A DNA stretch of 64,000 nt, taken from Sphingomonadales bacterium. GTDB lineage: Bacteria > Pseudomonadota > Alphaproteobacteria > Sphingomonadales > Sphingomonadaceae. Where the stretch lies: assembly GCA_027486415.1 (NCBI GenBank), contig JAIXPC010000011.1, positions 107,411 through 171,410 on the forward strand, given 5' to 3'. The notes beneath the pieces are model-generated. The model made no database searches and had not been told where the DNA came from. It saw nothing but the letters and a program-made list of their open reading frames with translations. Below are positions 48,365 to 54,971 of the stretch, in pieces (position 1 is the first letter of the stretch; every line of letters begins with the position of its first letter). The position numbers and the translations under genes were made by a program.

Positions 48365-48817
48365 CTATTTGCCTAGAAGCCAGCGCGTGACGCGTGCGAA
48401 CACTCCGCTGTTCGGGGTAGGTTCTGGATTTGCCGACGGTGCCGGTGCTGGCGAAGGCTTGGGCGTCTCGGGTGCGCCGATATAGTGCCGCTCTTTCCGC
48501 TCGCGATCCATCGCCCGGCCATATTCAATCCGTTGGCGTGACCACTTGTCAGCCCACCGCACGTGGCCACGGCTGAGGACATAATGCGACTGGCACGCAA
48601 AGCTCCAGTTGCCAATCGAGGGGTTGAGCGAAACCGTTTCGCCATCAAAGGTCATCGACCAGTCACGCGGTGAGAAACGGGTATAAACCTCACTCTTGCA
48701 GCCGCAGAAGCAAAGATGAGCGGCAGTGCCAAATTCCACCGACACATAGAGGATGCCATCGTCCAGTTTTTCAGGGAAAGCCTTTACGAATTTATGGGTG
48801 TACGTTGCGCGGCTCAT
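48365..48817 (-). CDS. DUF6527-like cysteine-rich protein, partner of the E1/ubiquitin-like pair
   Basis: The 150-residue protein has a probable zinc site made from CFCGC (Cys36, 38, 40) and Cys75/His78 in FACQSHYVL, around a conserved PSIGNW core. The layout fits a treble-clef-like binding domain. A proline-rich tail (residues 118-134) leads to a basic C-terminus. Such proteins accompany ThiF/E1 genes in bacteria and are candidates for the substrate or ligase role. Its ATG overlaps the E1 stop by four bases. Family assignment rests on memory of the motif pattern. Confidence 0.72.
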   Translation of the reverse strand: MSRATYTHKFVKAFPEKLDDGILYVSVEFGTAAHLCFCGCKSEVYTRFSPRDWSMTFDGETVSLNPSIGNWSFACQSHYVLSRGHVRWADKWSRQRIEYGRAMDRERKERHYIGAPETPKPSPAPAPSANPEPTPNSGVFARVTRWLLGK

Positions 48818-50007
48818 GTCTTGTCCTCATTGGCGATCACATTGCCGCTGATGGCATAGGCCGAATAGTGCTCAACCTTTGGGTCAGTGCGGTAGAAGCC
48901 GAAGTGCTTTTTCCAGCGGATGACCGCCATGGCTGCGTTGAGCGCGTTCAGGTCAGCGATTTGGATGTTCTTCGCGTAGATGTTGTCCTTGCCACCGTCC
49001 TTGAACGAGAGGCGGCGATTGGCACGAACGTGGTCGCGCTGATCGGGAGTACTGGTGGTGATGCACACCAGACCCGTCAGCCCATCATCGTCGATCAGCT
49101 CGACGCCCATACCAACATCGATGAACGGCACACCATGCTGCTCGAAATGCTCCACCAACAGGCGCTTTGCCGTGCCAGAATCCATGCAGATGAACGCAAA
49201 ATCCATGGAACCGATTTGGCCAATCGTATGCTCATCGATGGCAAACGCGTGAGGGACAATGCCCCGATGCATCCGGGAGTAGATGCCAGCGAGATAGTCC
49301 ACTTTCTTCGGCAGCGCCTGCAACTGTTCTGCGCTGGGTGCGCCGGGAGCACGAAATGCATTATGCTGGAGGAAGGTGTCGCCGTCGAAGATCGCTACTT
49401 CCCGGACAGGGGTTTTAGCTACGAGGTCCAGCACATAGGAGCCCGTCCCGCCGACCCCGAAAATCCCAATGCGCGCAAGTTCAAGCTTCCGCATCACATT
49501 GGTAATGCCGACCCGCCCGGAAGCCGTGTCGGCATAGTGGAACGGGGACTCCGGGTCTTCGTTCTCGATGAACCGGTGCGTCTGTGCCGACACATCCTTG
49601 TCGATAGCCTGCGCATGCCGCGAGATCATCGCGATGTAGGTCGTCAACTTGTGGTGATAGTCGCGATAACCGTCCTGCGGCTTGTGCGAGAACGAATGGT
49701 TCACCGTCAGATTCGGACCCAGCACCTGATCCGTGCTGGCATGGCGAAACTTCTCAATGGGCTTGCCATCGCCGTCGCAGGGGTACTCGCCAGCCCACAT
49801 GGCCACATGCGCCGTCACCGGGGATGCCGTCACGTCGCCAGAGATGCAGGACATGTCAGACACCAGCGTGCCCAGGCGAATTTCGCGCTTGCTGTTCACA
49901 TAGGGCACGCCGGTGATGACGAGGTGGCCATGAAGGATGGACAGCTCGTATCCATCCTTCACGATACGGGCGAGGTCGGGGTTACGACTTGTCAGTGGCG
50001 GTGACAT
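48814..50007 (-). CDS. ThiF/E1-like adenylyltransferase with N-terminal extension domain
   Basis: The 397-residue protein has an N-terminal domain (1-165) of a type I recall being called DUF6791. The C-terminal E1 fold carries the ATP loop GVGGTGS (184-190), the FDGD acidic pair (208, 210), Asn216 and Arg219 (HNAFR), and Asp276 in ICMDSGTAKR. Cys315 (GLVCITTS) is a candidate thioester cysteine. It should activate the ubiquitin-like protein encoded just before it, whose last 26 bases it overlaps. The N-terminal domain may stand in for the missing E2. No separate E2 or JAB protease is visible. Confidence 0.85.
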   Translation of the reverse strand: MSPPLTSRNPDLARIVKDGYELSILHGHLVITGVPYVNSKREIRLGTLVSDMSCISGDVTASPVTAHVAMWAGEYPCDGDGKPIEKFRHASTDQVLGPNLTVNHSFSHKPQDGYRDYHHKLTTYIAMISRHAQAIDKDVSAQTHRFIENEDPESPFHYADTASGRVGITNVMRKLELARIGIFGVGGTGSYVLDLVAKTPVREVAIFDGDTFLQHNAFRAPGAPSAEQLQALPKKVDYLAGIYSRMHRGIVPHAFAIDEHTIGQIGSMDFAFICMDSGTAKRLLVEHFEQHGVPFIDVGMGVELIDDDGLTGLVCITTSTPDQRDHVRANRRLSFKDGGKDNIYAKNIQIADLNALNAAMAVIRWKKHFGFYRTDPKVEHYSAYAISGNVIANEDKT

Positions 50008-50314
50008 CGAAAATCATGTCCTTCTTAATACGGGTGGAGCCGCCGGGCTGGAGCGTGCCTTCCTTGTTGGGGCCGGGGCCGTCGCGGAAGGCGACCGTGA
50101 TTTCGATGAACTCGCCAGTTGGCGGGGTATCAAATGCCAGCGCCACGATCTGTTCGTAGGTGACGGTCTTGCCTTCGACGGTCTTTTCGCGCGTGTTCAC
50201 GATGATCGTCGTCTTGCTCTTGCCGCCACCGCCTTTGCCGCGATCTTCATCCTTGCCGTTGCCGTTGCCGTTGCCGTTGCCCTGGCCAGGGTTGTCTTTC
50301 TTGCCGTCTGTCAT
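49982..50314 (-). CDS. Ubiquitin-like protein, multiubiquitin-domain type
   Basis: A 110-residue protein. The first 35 residues are Gly/Asn/Lys-rich (NGNGNGNGK). The rest is one beta-grasp-like unit: IIVNTREKTVEG, VTYEQIVALAF, then IKKDMIFDVTATDKS. The NTR...KTVEG start and F-VTATDKS end match bacterial multiubiquitin proteins, of which this is a single-unit version. There is no C-terminal Gly-Gly, so conjugation through a processed diglycine is not evident. It is the first gene of the operon, and its own promoter region is shared with the HTH gene. Confidence 0.85.
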   Translation of the reverse strand: MTDGKKDNPGQGNGNGNGNGKDEDRGKGGGGKSKTTIIVNTREKTVEGKTVTYEQIVALAFDTPPTGEFIEITVAFRDGPGPNKEGTLQPGGSTRIKKDMIFDVTATDKS

Positions 50315-50349
50315 TGATAAGCTCCTATTCGTGATGGGCGCAACAAAAG

Positions 50350-50420
50350 TGCGCCTACTCCGAACTTAATCTCATGTTGCCATTCTGGTGTCAAGCACAT
50401 AAAATGCGTCTACACCGAAC
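50350..50420. promoter_or_regulatory. Candidate operator: two direct repeats between the divergent operons
   Basis: TGCGCCTACTCCGAAC at 50350-50365 and TGCGTCTACACCGAAC at 50405-50420 match in 14 of 16 bases, with a 55-bp period. They lie in the 137-bp gap between the ubiquitin-like gene and the HTH gene, where an HTH repressor would control both promoters. Confidence 0.6.
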
Positions 50421-50451
50421 ATGTGGAAAACCGACCGACAGGAGCCGTCGC

Positions 50452-50775
50452 TTGCAAAACAACCTTGGGGAGAAGATCCGCAAACTGCGGAAGGAGAAGG
50501 GATTCACGCTCGATAAGCTGGCCGAACTGACCGAATCCAGCAAAAGCTACATCTGGGAACTGGAGAACAAGAATCCGCCGCGTCCGTCCGCCGAGAAACT
50601 GGCAAAGATTGCCGACAAGCTCGGGACTACGATTGAGTTTTTGCTCGATGAGGATGCCGAGGTCAGCCAGGAAGAGGCTGCCGACGCGCAGTTCTATCGC
50701 CAGTACCGAAAGATGGATTCCGCGACGAAGGACAAGATCAGGCAGATGGTGAAGCTGTGGGGCGATGAAGAGTGA
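50452..50775 (+). CDS. XRE-type HTH regulator, CapH-like
   Basis: A 107-residue protein with an N-terminal helix-turn-helix (LGEKIRKLRKEKGFTLDKLA, then SKSYIWELENK) and an acidic/helical tail that could dimerise. TTG 50452 is chosen because GGAG lies 7 bases upstream and residues before it are unlike an HTH. It overlaps the ImmA/IrrE gene and diverges from the ubiquitin-like operon. This is the layout of CapH repressors cleaved by CapP in CBASS. That functional reading is inferred. Confidence 0.85.
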   Translation: MQNNLGEKIRKLRKEKGFTLDKLAELTESSKSYIWELENKNPPRPSAEKLAKIADKLGTTIEFLLDEDAEVSQEEAADAQFYRQYRKMDSATKDKIRQMVKLWGDEE

Positions 50776-51689
50776 CCGAAAACTTTTCGCCGCAGCGCTG
50801 GGCCAACACTCTGACCCTTTTGCTCAATGGTGTGCATGGCACGTCCGCTGAACGCTTTCCGGTCAATGTACCAGAGCTGGCGAAAGAGTTTACGCGCAAT
50901 CGCTTTCCAGACGATCCCGTGGCGATGGTGAAGGGCGCCAGCCTGCCTGGGTTTGATGGGGCACTCTACAAAGCCCCTCCCGGCAAGAAAGGCTGGGGCA
51001 TCATCTACAACGATGGCATTGCCTCAAAAGGGCGGATCAACTTCACGATTGCCCATGAGTTCGGCCATTACCTGGTGCACCGGCTCCAGTTTCCGGACGG
51101 CATTGAATGCGCGCCGCAGGATATGATGCGCTGGGACAGCGAATATCGGCAGATGGAGGCGCAGGCGAACGAGTTTGCGGCCAGTCTGTTGATGCCGCTT
51201 GATGATTTTCGTCGTCAGATCGATCCCAAACACAAGCCGACCCTTGATGACCTTGGCGAATGCGCGGTGCGTTATGGTGTGTCGCTTGTCGCAGCCACGC
51301 TCCGCTGGCTGCAATACACCGAGCGCCGGGCCGTGCTGGTTGTATCCCGCGATGGGTACATTCTCTGGGCGCGCTCAAGCCCGACGGCGCTACGCACGGG
51401 GGCCTATTTCAAGACGGCGGGCAGGCCGCCCATACCGGTTCCGGATTCGTCCCTCGCAGCGCAACCGGGCTTGCTGACCAACAGCAAGGGCCAGCTAGAA
51501 CATGATGCCGATGCGTGGTTTGCTGAGCCATGCGAAGAGATCGCGCTCGCCTCCGACCAGTATGACTTTACCATCTCCCTGCTGCATCTTGAGCGGTTTA
51601 TCCGGCCAAGCCGGTTCGAGGACCCGACGGAGGACGAAGATTCCTTCGATGTGATGACTCGCCGCATGGATGGCAACGGACCGCGCTGA
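50772..51689 (+). CDS. ImmA/IrrE-family zinc metalloprotease, CapP-like
   Basis: The 305-residue protein has His95-Glu96-Phe-Gly-His99 (FTIAHEFGHYLVH) and a third ligand glutamate, probably in MEAQANEFAASLLMP (about residue 134). These are complete zinc-protease motifs. ImmA/IrrE enzymes cut XRE-type repressors after DNA damage or ssDNA accumulation. Its GTG start overlaps the HTH stop, so the pair is produced together. The C-terminal half (about 160-305) probably senses the trigger. Confidence 0.92.
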   Translation: MTENFSPQRWANTLTLLLNGVHGTSAERFPVNVPELAKEFTRNRFPDDPVAMVKGASLPGFDGALYKAPPGKKGWGIIYNDGIASKGRINFTIAHEFGHYLVHRLQFPDGIECAPQDMMRWDSEYRQMEAQANEFAASLLMPLDDFRRQIDPKHKPTLDDLGECAVRYGVSLVAATLRWLQYTERRAVLVVSRDGYILWARSSPTALRTGAYFKTAGRPPIPVPDSSLAAQPGLLTNSKGQLEHDADAWFAEPCEEIALASDQYDFTISLLHLERFIRPSRFEDPTEDEDSFDVMTRRMDGNGPR

Positions 51690-51732
51690 GGGTGGCGTCG
51701 GTCGCGTAGCCCCTACCACCTCTCTTATTAAT

Positions 51733-51748
51733 GACCATTTTAATGGAC
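51733..51748. promoter_or_regulatory. Candidate HipB operator
   Basis: GACCATTTTAATGGAC is a near-palindrome (CCATT/AATGG arms) located 43 bp before hipB. A third half-site AATGGCC follows at about 51772. HipB-type antitoxins bind such inverted repeats to repress their own operon. Confidence 0.4.
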
Positions 51749-51791
51749 ACTAAATGCTTTTCTGACTATTCTAATGGCCAGGAAGGTCTTT

Positions 51792-52124
51792 ATGCGTACC
51801 ACGCCGCCACTGCCGCTACCCGTCAAGCGCTCCCTGATTAAGCTGGGCGGCGACATTCGTGCTGCGCGCCTGCGCCGCCGCATTACCACGACGTTGATGG
51901 CAGAGCGCGCCTTTATCTCCCGCACCACGCTGCAAAAGGTGGAGCAGGGTGATCCATCCGTTTCGTTGGGGGTTTACGCCACCATCCTGTTCATCCTGGG
52001 CATCAGCGACCGCATCGCCAGCCTGGCCGATCCCGGCACCGACTCCCTTGGGCTGGAGCTGGAAGAAGAGCGTCTGCCCAAGCGTGTGCGGTTATCCGGC
52101 AAGCCGCGTGGGGGCACCCAATGA
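51792..52124 (+). CDS. hipB: HipB-like antitoxin (XRE HTH)
   Basis: The 110-residue protein has an HTH (LGGDIRAARLRRRITTTLMAERA, split as LGGDIRAARLRRR and TTTLMAERAF) and the SRTTLQKVEQGDPSVSLG segment typical of HipB. ATG 51792 has GGAAGG upstream, so ATG 51774 is less likely. It overlaps hipA by four bases. HipB neutralises HipA and represses the operon. Confidence 0.88.
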   Translation: MRTTPPLPLPVKRSLIKLGGDIRAARLRRRITTTLMAERAFISRTTLQKVEQGDPSVSLGVYATILFILGISDRIASLADPGTDSLGLELEEERLPKRVRLSGKPRGGTQ

Positions 52125-53368
52125 GCGACCGCGAAATCCTCGTCTATGTGGATTTGGAAGGCGTCTGCCACCTCGTGGGCCGCCTCTGGGCGCGCCGCAA
52201 CCGTGGTCGCGAAAGCGCCAGCTTTGCCTATGATCCCGCCTGGCTTGCCAACCCGGCCCGCTTCCCGCTGGAGCCTGCATTGATCTTGGGCGCAGGCCCG
52301 CAACATACCCATCAAGGCCGAGCGCTGTTTGGCGCGTTCGGCGACTCTGCGCCCGACCGCTGGGGGCGCAACCTGATCAAGCGCGAAGACCGCAGGCGCG
52401 CGCAGGCCGAAGGGGTTGCCGCGCGGACGTTGGGCGAAGCCGACTTCCTGCTAGGCGTCAGCGACATTGCCCGCCAAGGCGCGTTGCGTTTCAAGGAGGC
52501 AGAGGACGGTCCTTTCCTTGCCGATGGCGATCATCGCACCGTTCCGCCGCTGATCTGGCTGGGTGAATTGCTGCATGCCGCCATGCGCATTGCGGCCGAT
52601 AATGATGATCGTGATGATGGTGATGATGATCTTCGTCTTCTTCTTGCGCCGGGCTCATCCCTCGGCGGGGCACGCGCCAAGGCGTCCGTGCTGGACAATG
52701 ACGGGCAGCTCTCGATTGCGAAATTTCCGCAGCTCGACGATCCCTATCCGGTGATGCAGTGGGAAGCCGTGGCGCTTGACCTTGCGCACCGCGCGGGCAT
52801 CCATGTGCCAACCTGGCGGCTGGAGAATGTTGCCGACCGCACCGCGTTGCTGCTGCGTCGCTTCGACCGTGAAGGCGACGTTCGTATTCCCTACCTGTCC
52901 GCCATGAGCATGCTGGGTGCGGCGGATAATGAGGAGCACAGCTACCTCGAAATCATCGACGCCATCCGTCAGTACGGTGCCGTCCCACAGGAGGATTGCG
53001 CCCAGCTCTGGCGGCGCATCGTCTTCAGTATCCTGATTGCAAACACCGATGACCATCTCCGCAATCATGGCTTCCTCTATGCACCGGGCGGGGGAGGGTG
53101 GCGCTTGTCCCCTGCATTCGACATGAACCCCACGCCGCTCGACGTGCGCCCGCGTGTGCTATCGCTCGCAATCGATGAAGCCGATGATACCGGGGATGTT
53201 CAAGTCGCGCTTGGTATGGCCCGTCAATGCGGGTTGAGGCCAAATGAAGCGCAAGCTATCCTGGCCGAGGTCGAAGCCGCTGTGGCGCAATGGCGCGACG
53301 TTGCCGCGCGCTATGGATTGAGTGCGCGCGAGATCGACCGCATGGCCAGTGCATTTGAACCGGCCTAG
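52121..53368 (+). CDS. hipA: HipA-like serine/threonine kinase toxin
   Basis: The 415-residue kinase has a HipA N-terminal domain (GRALFGAFGDSAPDRWGRNLI), an ATP/regulatory loop GSSLGGARAKA and the catalytic IANTDDHLRNHGFL. The metal-binding segment SPAFDMNP is present. HipA toxins phosphorylate glutamyl-tRNA synthetase or related targets to arrest growth, so this pair would stabilise the element. A GAT-rich codon run (bases 52600-52632) encodes an acidic DNDDRDDGDDD insert. All kinase motifs are intact. Confidence 0.9.
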   Translation: MSDREILVYVDLEGVCHLVGRLWARRNRGRESASFAYDPAWLANPARFPLEPALILGAGPQHTHQGRALFGAFGDSAPDRWGRNLIKREDRRRAQAEGVAARTLGEADFLLGVSDIARQGALRFKEAEDGPFLADGDHRTVPPLIWLGELLHAAMRIAADNDDRDDGDDDLRLLLAPGSSLGGARAKASVLDNDGQLSIAKFPQLDDPYPVMQWEAVALDLAHRAGIHVPTWRLENVADRTALLLRRFDREGDVRIPYLSAMSMLGAADNEEHSYLEIIDAIRQYGAVPQEDCAQLWRRIVFSILIANTDDHLRNHGFLYAPGGGGWRLSPAFDMNPTPLDVRPRVLSLAIDEADDTGDVQVALGMARQCGLRPNEAQAILAEVEAAVAQWRDVAARYGLSAREIDRMASAFEPA

Positions 53369-53488
53369 CGACCCCGAACGGATAATTCCCCTTACGGATC
53401 GGTGTTGAGTGCCAGGCGATTGCGCTGGACACCGGAATCTGCATCTGCGAAGAGGGTGTCAGGCGTGCCGCACTTTTTGTGGGAATCC

Positions 53489-53527
53489 CTTACACAAGTC
53501 TTACACACTTACACAAATCCTTACACA
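53489..53527 (+). repeat. Right arm-type sites: four CTTACACA direct repeats
   Basis: CTTACACA starts at 53489, 53500, 53508 and 53520, in a 39-bp cluster 60 bp from the attR core. The first two have the same 11-bp period as the left-end pair. Probably binding sites of the integrase. Confidence 0.7.
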
Positions 53528-53586
53528 AAATGTGGGCAACGTCTAAAATACCGTTATAGTGCAATAACTTCTCCAACCTATAGGGC

Positions 53587-53595
53587 ACTCAAAAT
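53587..53595 (+). other. attR core
   Basis: ACTCAAAAT matches the attL core. The tRNA-Leu body continues directly after it with CGGATGG, giving back the 3' anticodon stem. Confidence 0.85.
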
Positions 53596-53640
53596 CGGAT
53601 GGAGCAATCCGTGCTGGTTCGAGTCCGGCCAGGGGCACCA
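53587..53640 (+). pseudogene. 3' part of host tRNA-Leu(CAA), displaced by the element
   Basis: After the core come the 3' anticodon stem TCGGA, a variable arm (GGAGCAATCC), a T-arm (GCTGG-TTCGAGT-CCGGC), CAGGGGC and ACCA. CAGGGGC pairs exactly with GCCCCTG at 33283. No 5' half precedes it, so this copy cannot give a tRNA while the element is inserted. Confidence 0.9.
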
Positions 53641-53655
53641 CCTTACCCGACTGTC

Positions 53656-54924
53656 TCAATCGTCCGGCCGGCGCATCCGCCGTGCGCTCTGCATCTGGCG
53701 CCTTGCGTGTTCGTCGCCGGCTTCATCGGGCATCACGACCGGCACGGTCAGGCACAGGCTCTGGGTGGGCAACACGTCCTGCCATTGCGAGATCAGGCGT
53801 TGATAGGCGCGGCCCACCGGGCGGATCTGGCGATCGAGATCAAACAGGCCCAGCGCATTGACGGTGCCGTTTTCCTCGCGCAGGGCGCTGTCCCAGTCGA
53901 TCTGGTCGGTCAGCGAATACCAGGTGAAACCCACGATCGGCACACCATCGTTGCGGACGCGCAGCACGTTGGCCCATTGCTTCCACAGCCAGTCCACGGC
54001 CTCGGTTCCCAGCGGGCCTTCGACCAGATTGGTTTCGGTGTGCATCACCGGCAGGCGATAGCGATCATGATATTGGCGGGTGATCTCGCTGTAGCCGAAG
54101 ATCTCGCCCGAAGCCCTGGTGGTGCCGTCTTCGGCCACCCGGTGTTCGTTGGTGACGTAATAGTCGTTGCCCATGATGCTGTGCTGCTTCATGCGCTTGC
54201 CAAGGAAGAAGTGATATTCGTCCCGCGTCATGCCGTTGTCGCGCAGATATTCATACATTTCCGAATCCACGCGCCGCCCGTAATTCAGGTCGAGCGACAG
54301 GAAACGCTGGGCGTTCAGCAGTTCGGCCGGCGCGATGGCGGCCGGCGATTCCGCATGGAAATATTCGGACGATTCGCTCTGCACGAATATGGCATCAGGC
54401 CGGACGCGCAGGATCGCCTGCATGGCCAGCACATTGGCCTTTACCAGGTGTTTCAGAGCAGTGACGAACGCCCGATCGCTGGCCAGCTGTTCGTTCCACC
54501 AGCCGTAACGCGCGGAAAAAGTGGCACAGATGAACATCTCGTTGACCGGCGTGTAGAGCTGCACCCACGGGAAGCGTGTCGCAAAGGCCTGCGCGTAATG
54601 GCAGAAGAGTTCGGGGAAATCGGGGTTCTGAAAGTCTCCGATCCAGTCTGGCACGCCGAAATGACACAGATCGACAATCGGCACGATGTTGCGCCGCTGC
54701 AGGTCGGCAAAGGCGACATCGGCAAACGCCCAGTCATGTCGGCCCGGCCCCAGCCAGGTGCGGTGGAGCGGCGGGCCGAAGCGCAGGAAATCGATGCCCA
54801 TCTCCTGAACGAGGGCGAAATCCTCCTGCCAGCGCTGGTAATGGCCGCACCGCTCCATCTCGTCGACACGGGTGCGGCCGCCGTTGATCGTGGGCGCGCT
54901 GTTTTCGATGCCGGTGGCGAACAT
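53656..54924 (-). CDS. Family 1 glycoside hydrolase (beta-glucosidase-like)
   Basis: The 422-residue TIM-barrel enzyme has the acid/base glutamate in LYTPVNEM and the nucleophile glutamate in MHTETNLV. These two are the retaining pair expected for GH1. There is no signal peptide, so it is probably cytosolic. The sugar specificity cannot be read. It is shorter than the usual 450 or so residues of GH1. Its stop is 15 bp from the displaced tRNA end, showing that the element did not damage it. Confidence 0.85.
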   Translation of the reverse strand: MFATGIENSAPTINGGRTRVDEMERCGHYQRWQEDFALVQEMGIDFLRFGPPLHRTWLGPGRHDWAFADVAFADLQRRNIVPIVDLCHFGVPDWIGDFQNPDFPELFCHYAQAFATRFPWVQLYTPVNEMFICATFSARYGWWNEQLASDRAFVTALKHLVKANVLAMQAILRVRPDAIFVQSESSEYFHAESPAAIAPAELLNAQRFLSLDLNYGRRVDSEMYEYLRDNGMTRDEYHFFLGKRMKQHSIMGNDYYVTNEHRVAEDGTTRASGEIFGYSEITRQYHDRYRLPVMHTETNLVEGPLGTEAVDWLWKQWANVLRVRNDGVPIVGFTWYSLTDQIDWDSALREENGTVNALGLFDLDRQIRPVGRAYQRLISQWQDVLPTQSLCLTVPVVMPDEAGDEHARRQMQSARRMRRPDD

Positions 54925-54971
54925 GAAATTGGTGATGATCCGTCTCCTCGCTCGCGGACCGCGCCGCCTCG

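Larger units (their letters stand above)
33314..53595. mobile_element. Integrative mobilizable element (about 20.3 kb) inserted in tRNA-Leu(CAA)
   Basis: Both ends carry the 9-bp core ACTCAAAAT, splitting one tRNA-Leu gene. The element has a tyrosine recombinase at its left end, repeated CTTACACA sites at both ends, a MOBQ-type relaxase, an oriT-like site and a coupling ATPase. It lacks VirB/Tra channel genes, so it should depend on a helper conjugation system. Cargo: a replacement tRNA-Leu, type III restriction-modification, ArdC, a pilin-like protein, a ubiquitin-like conjugation operon with CapH/CapP-like control, and HipBA. Base composition is locally A/T-richer than the host (int start, mod middle, pilin, 47.4-47.6 kb). 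Confidence 0.92.

Noticed and set aside
48670-50004. 444-codon plus-strand frame opposite the E1 gene
   Set aside because: It is antisense to a protein with intact E1 motifs and contains no family motif or ribosome site.
33399-53527. CTTACACA repeats as a CRISPR array
   Set aside because: The units are only 8 bp with 0-4 bp between them, lie at the two element ends, and no cas gene is present.
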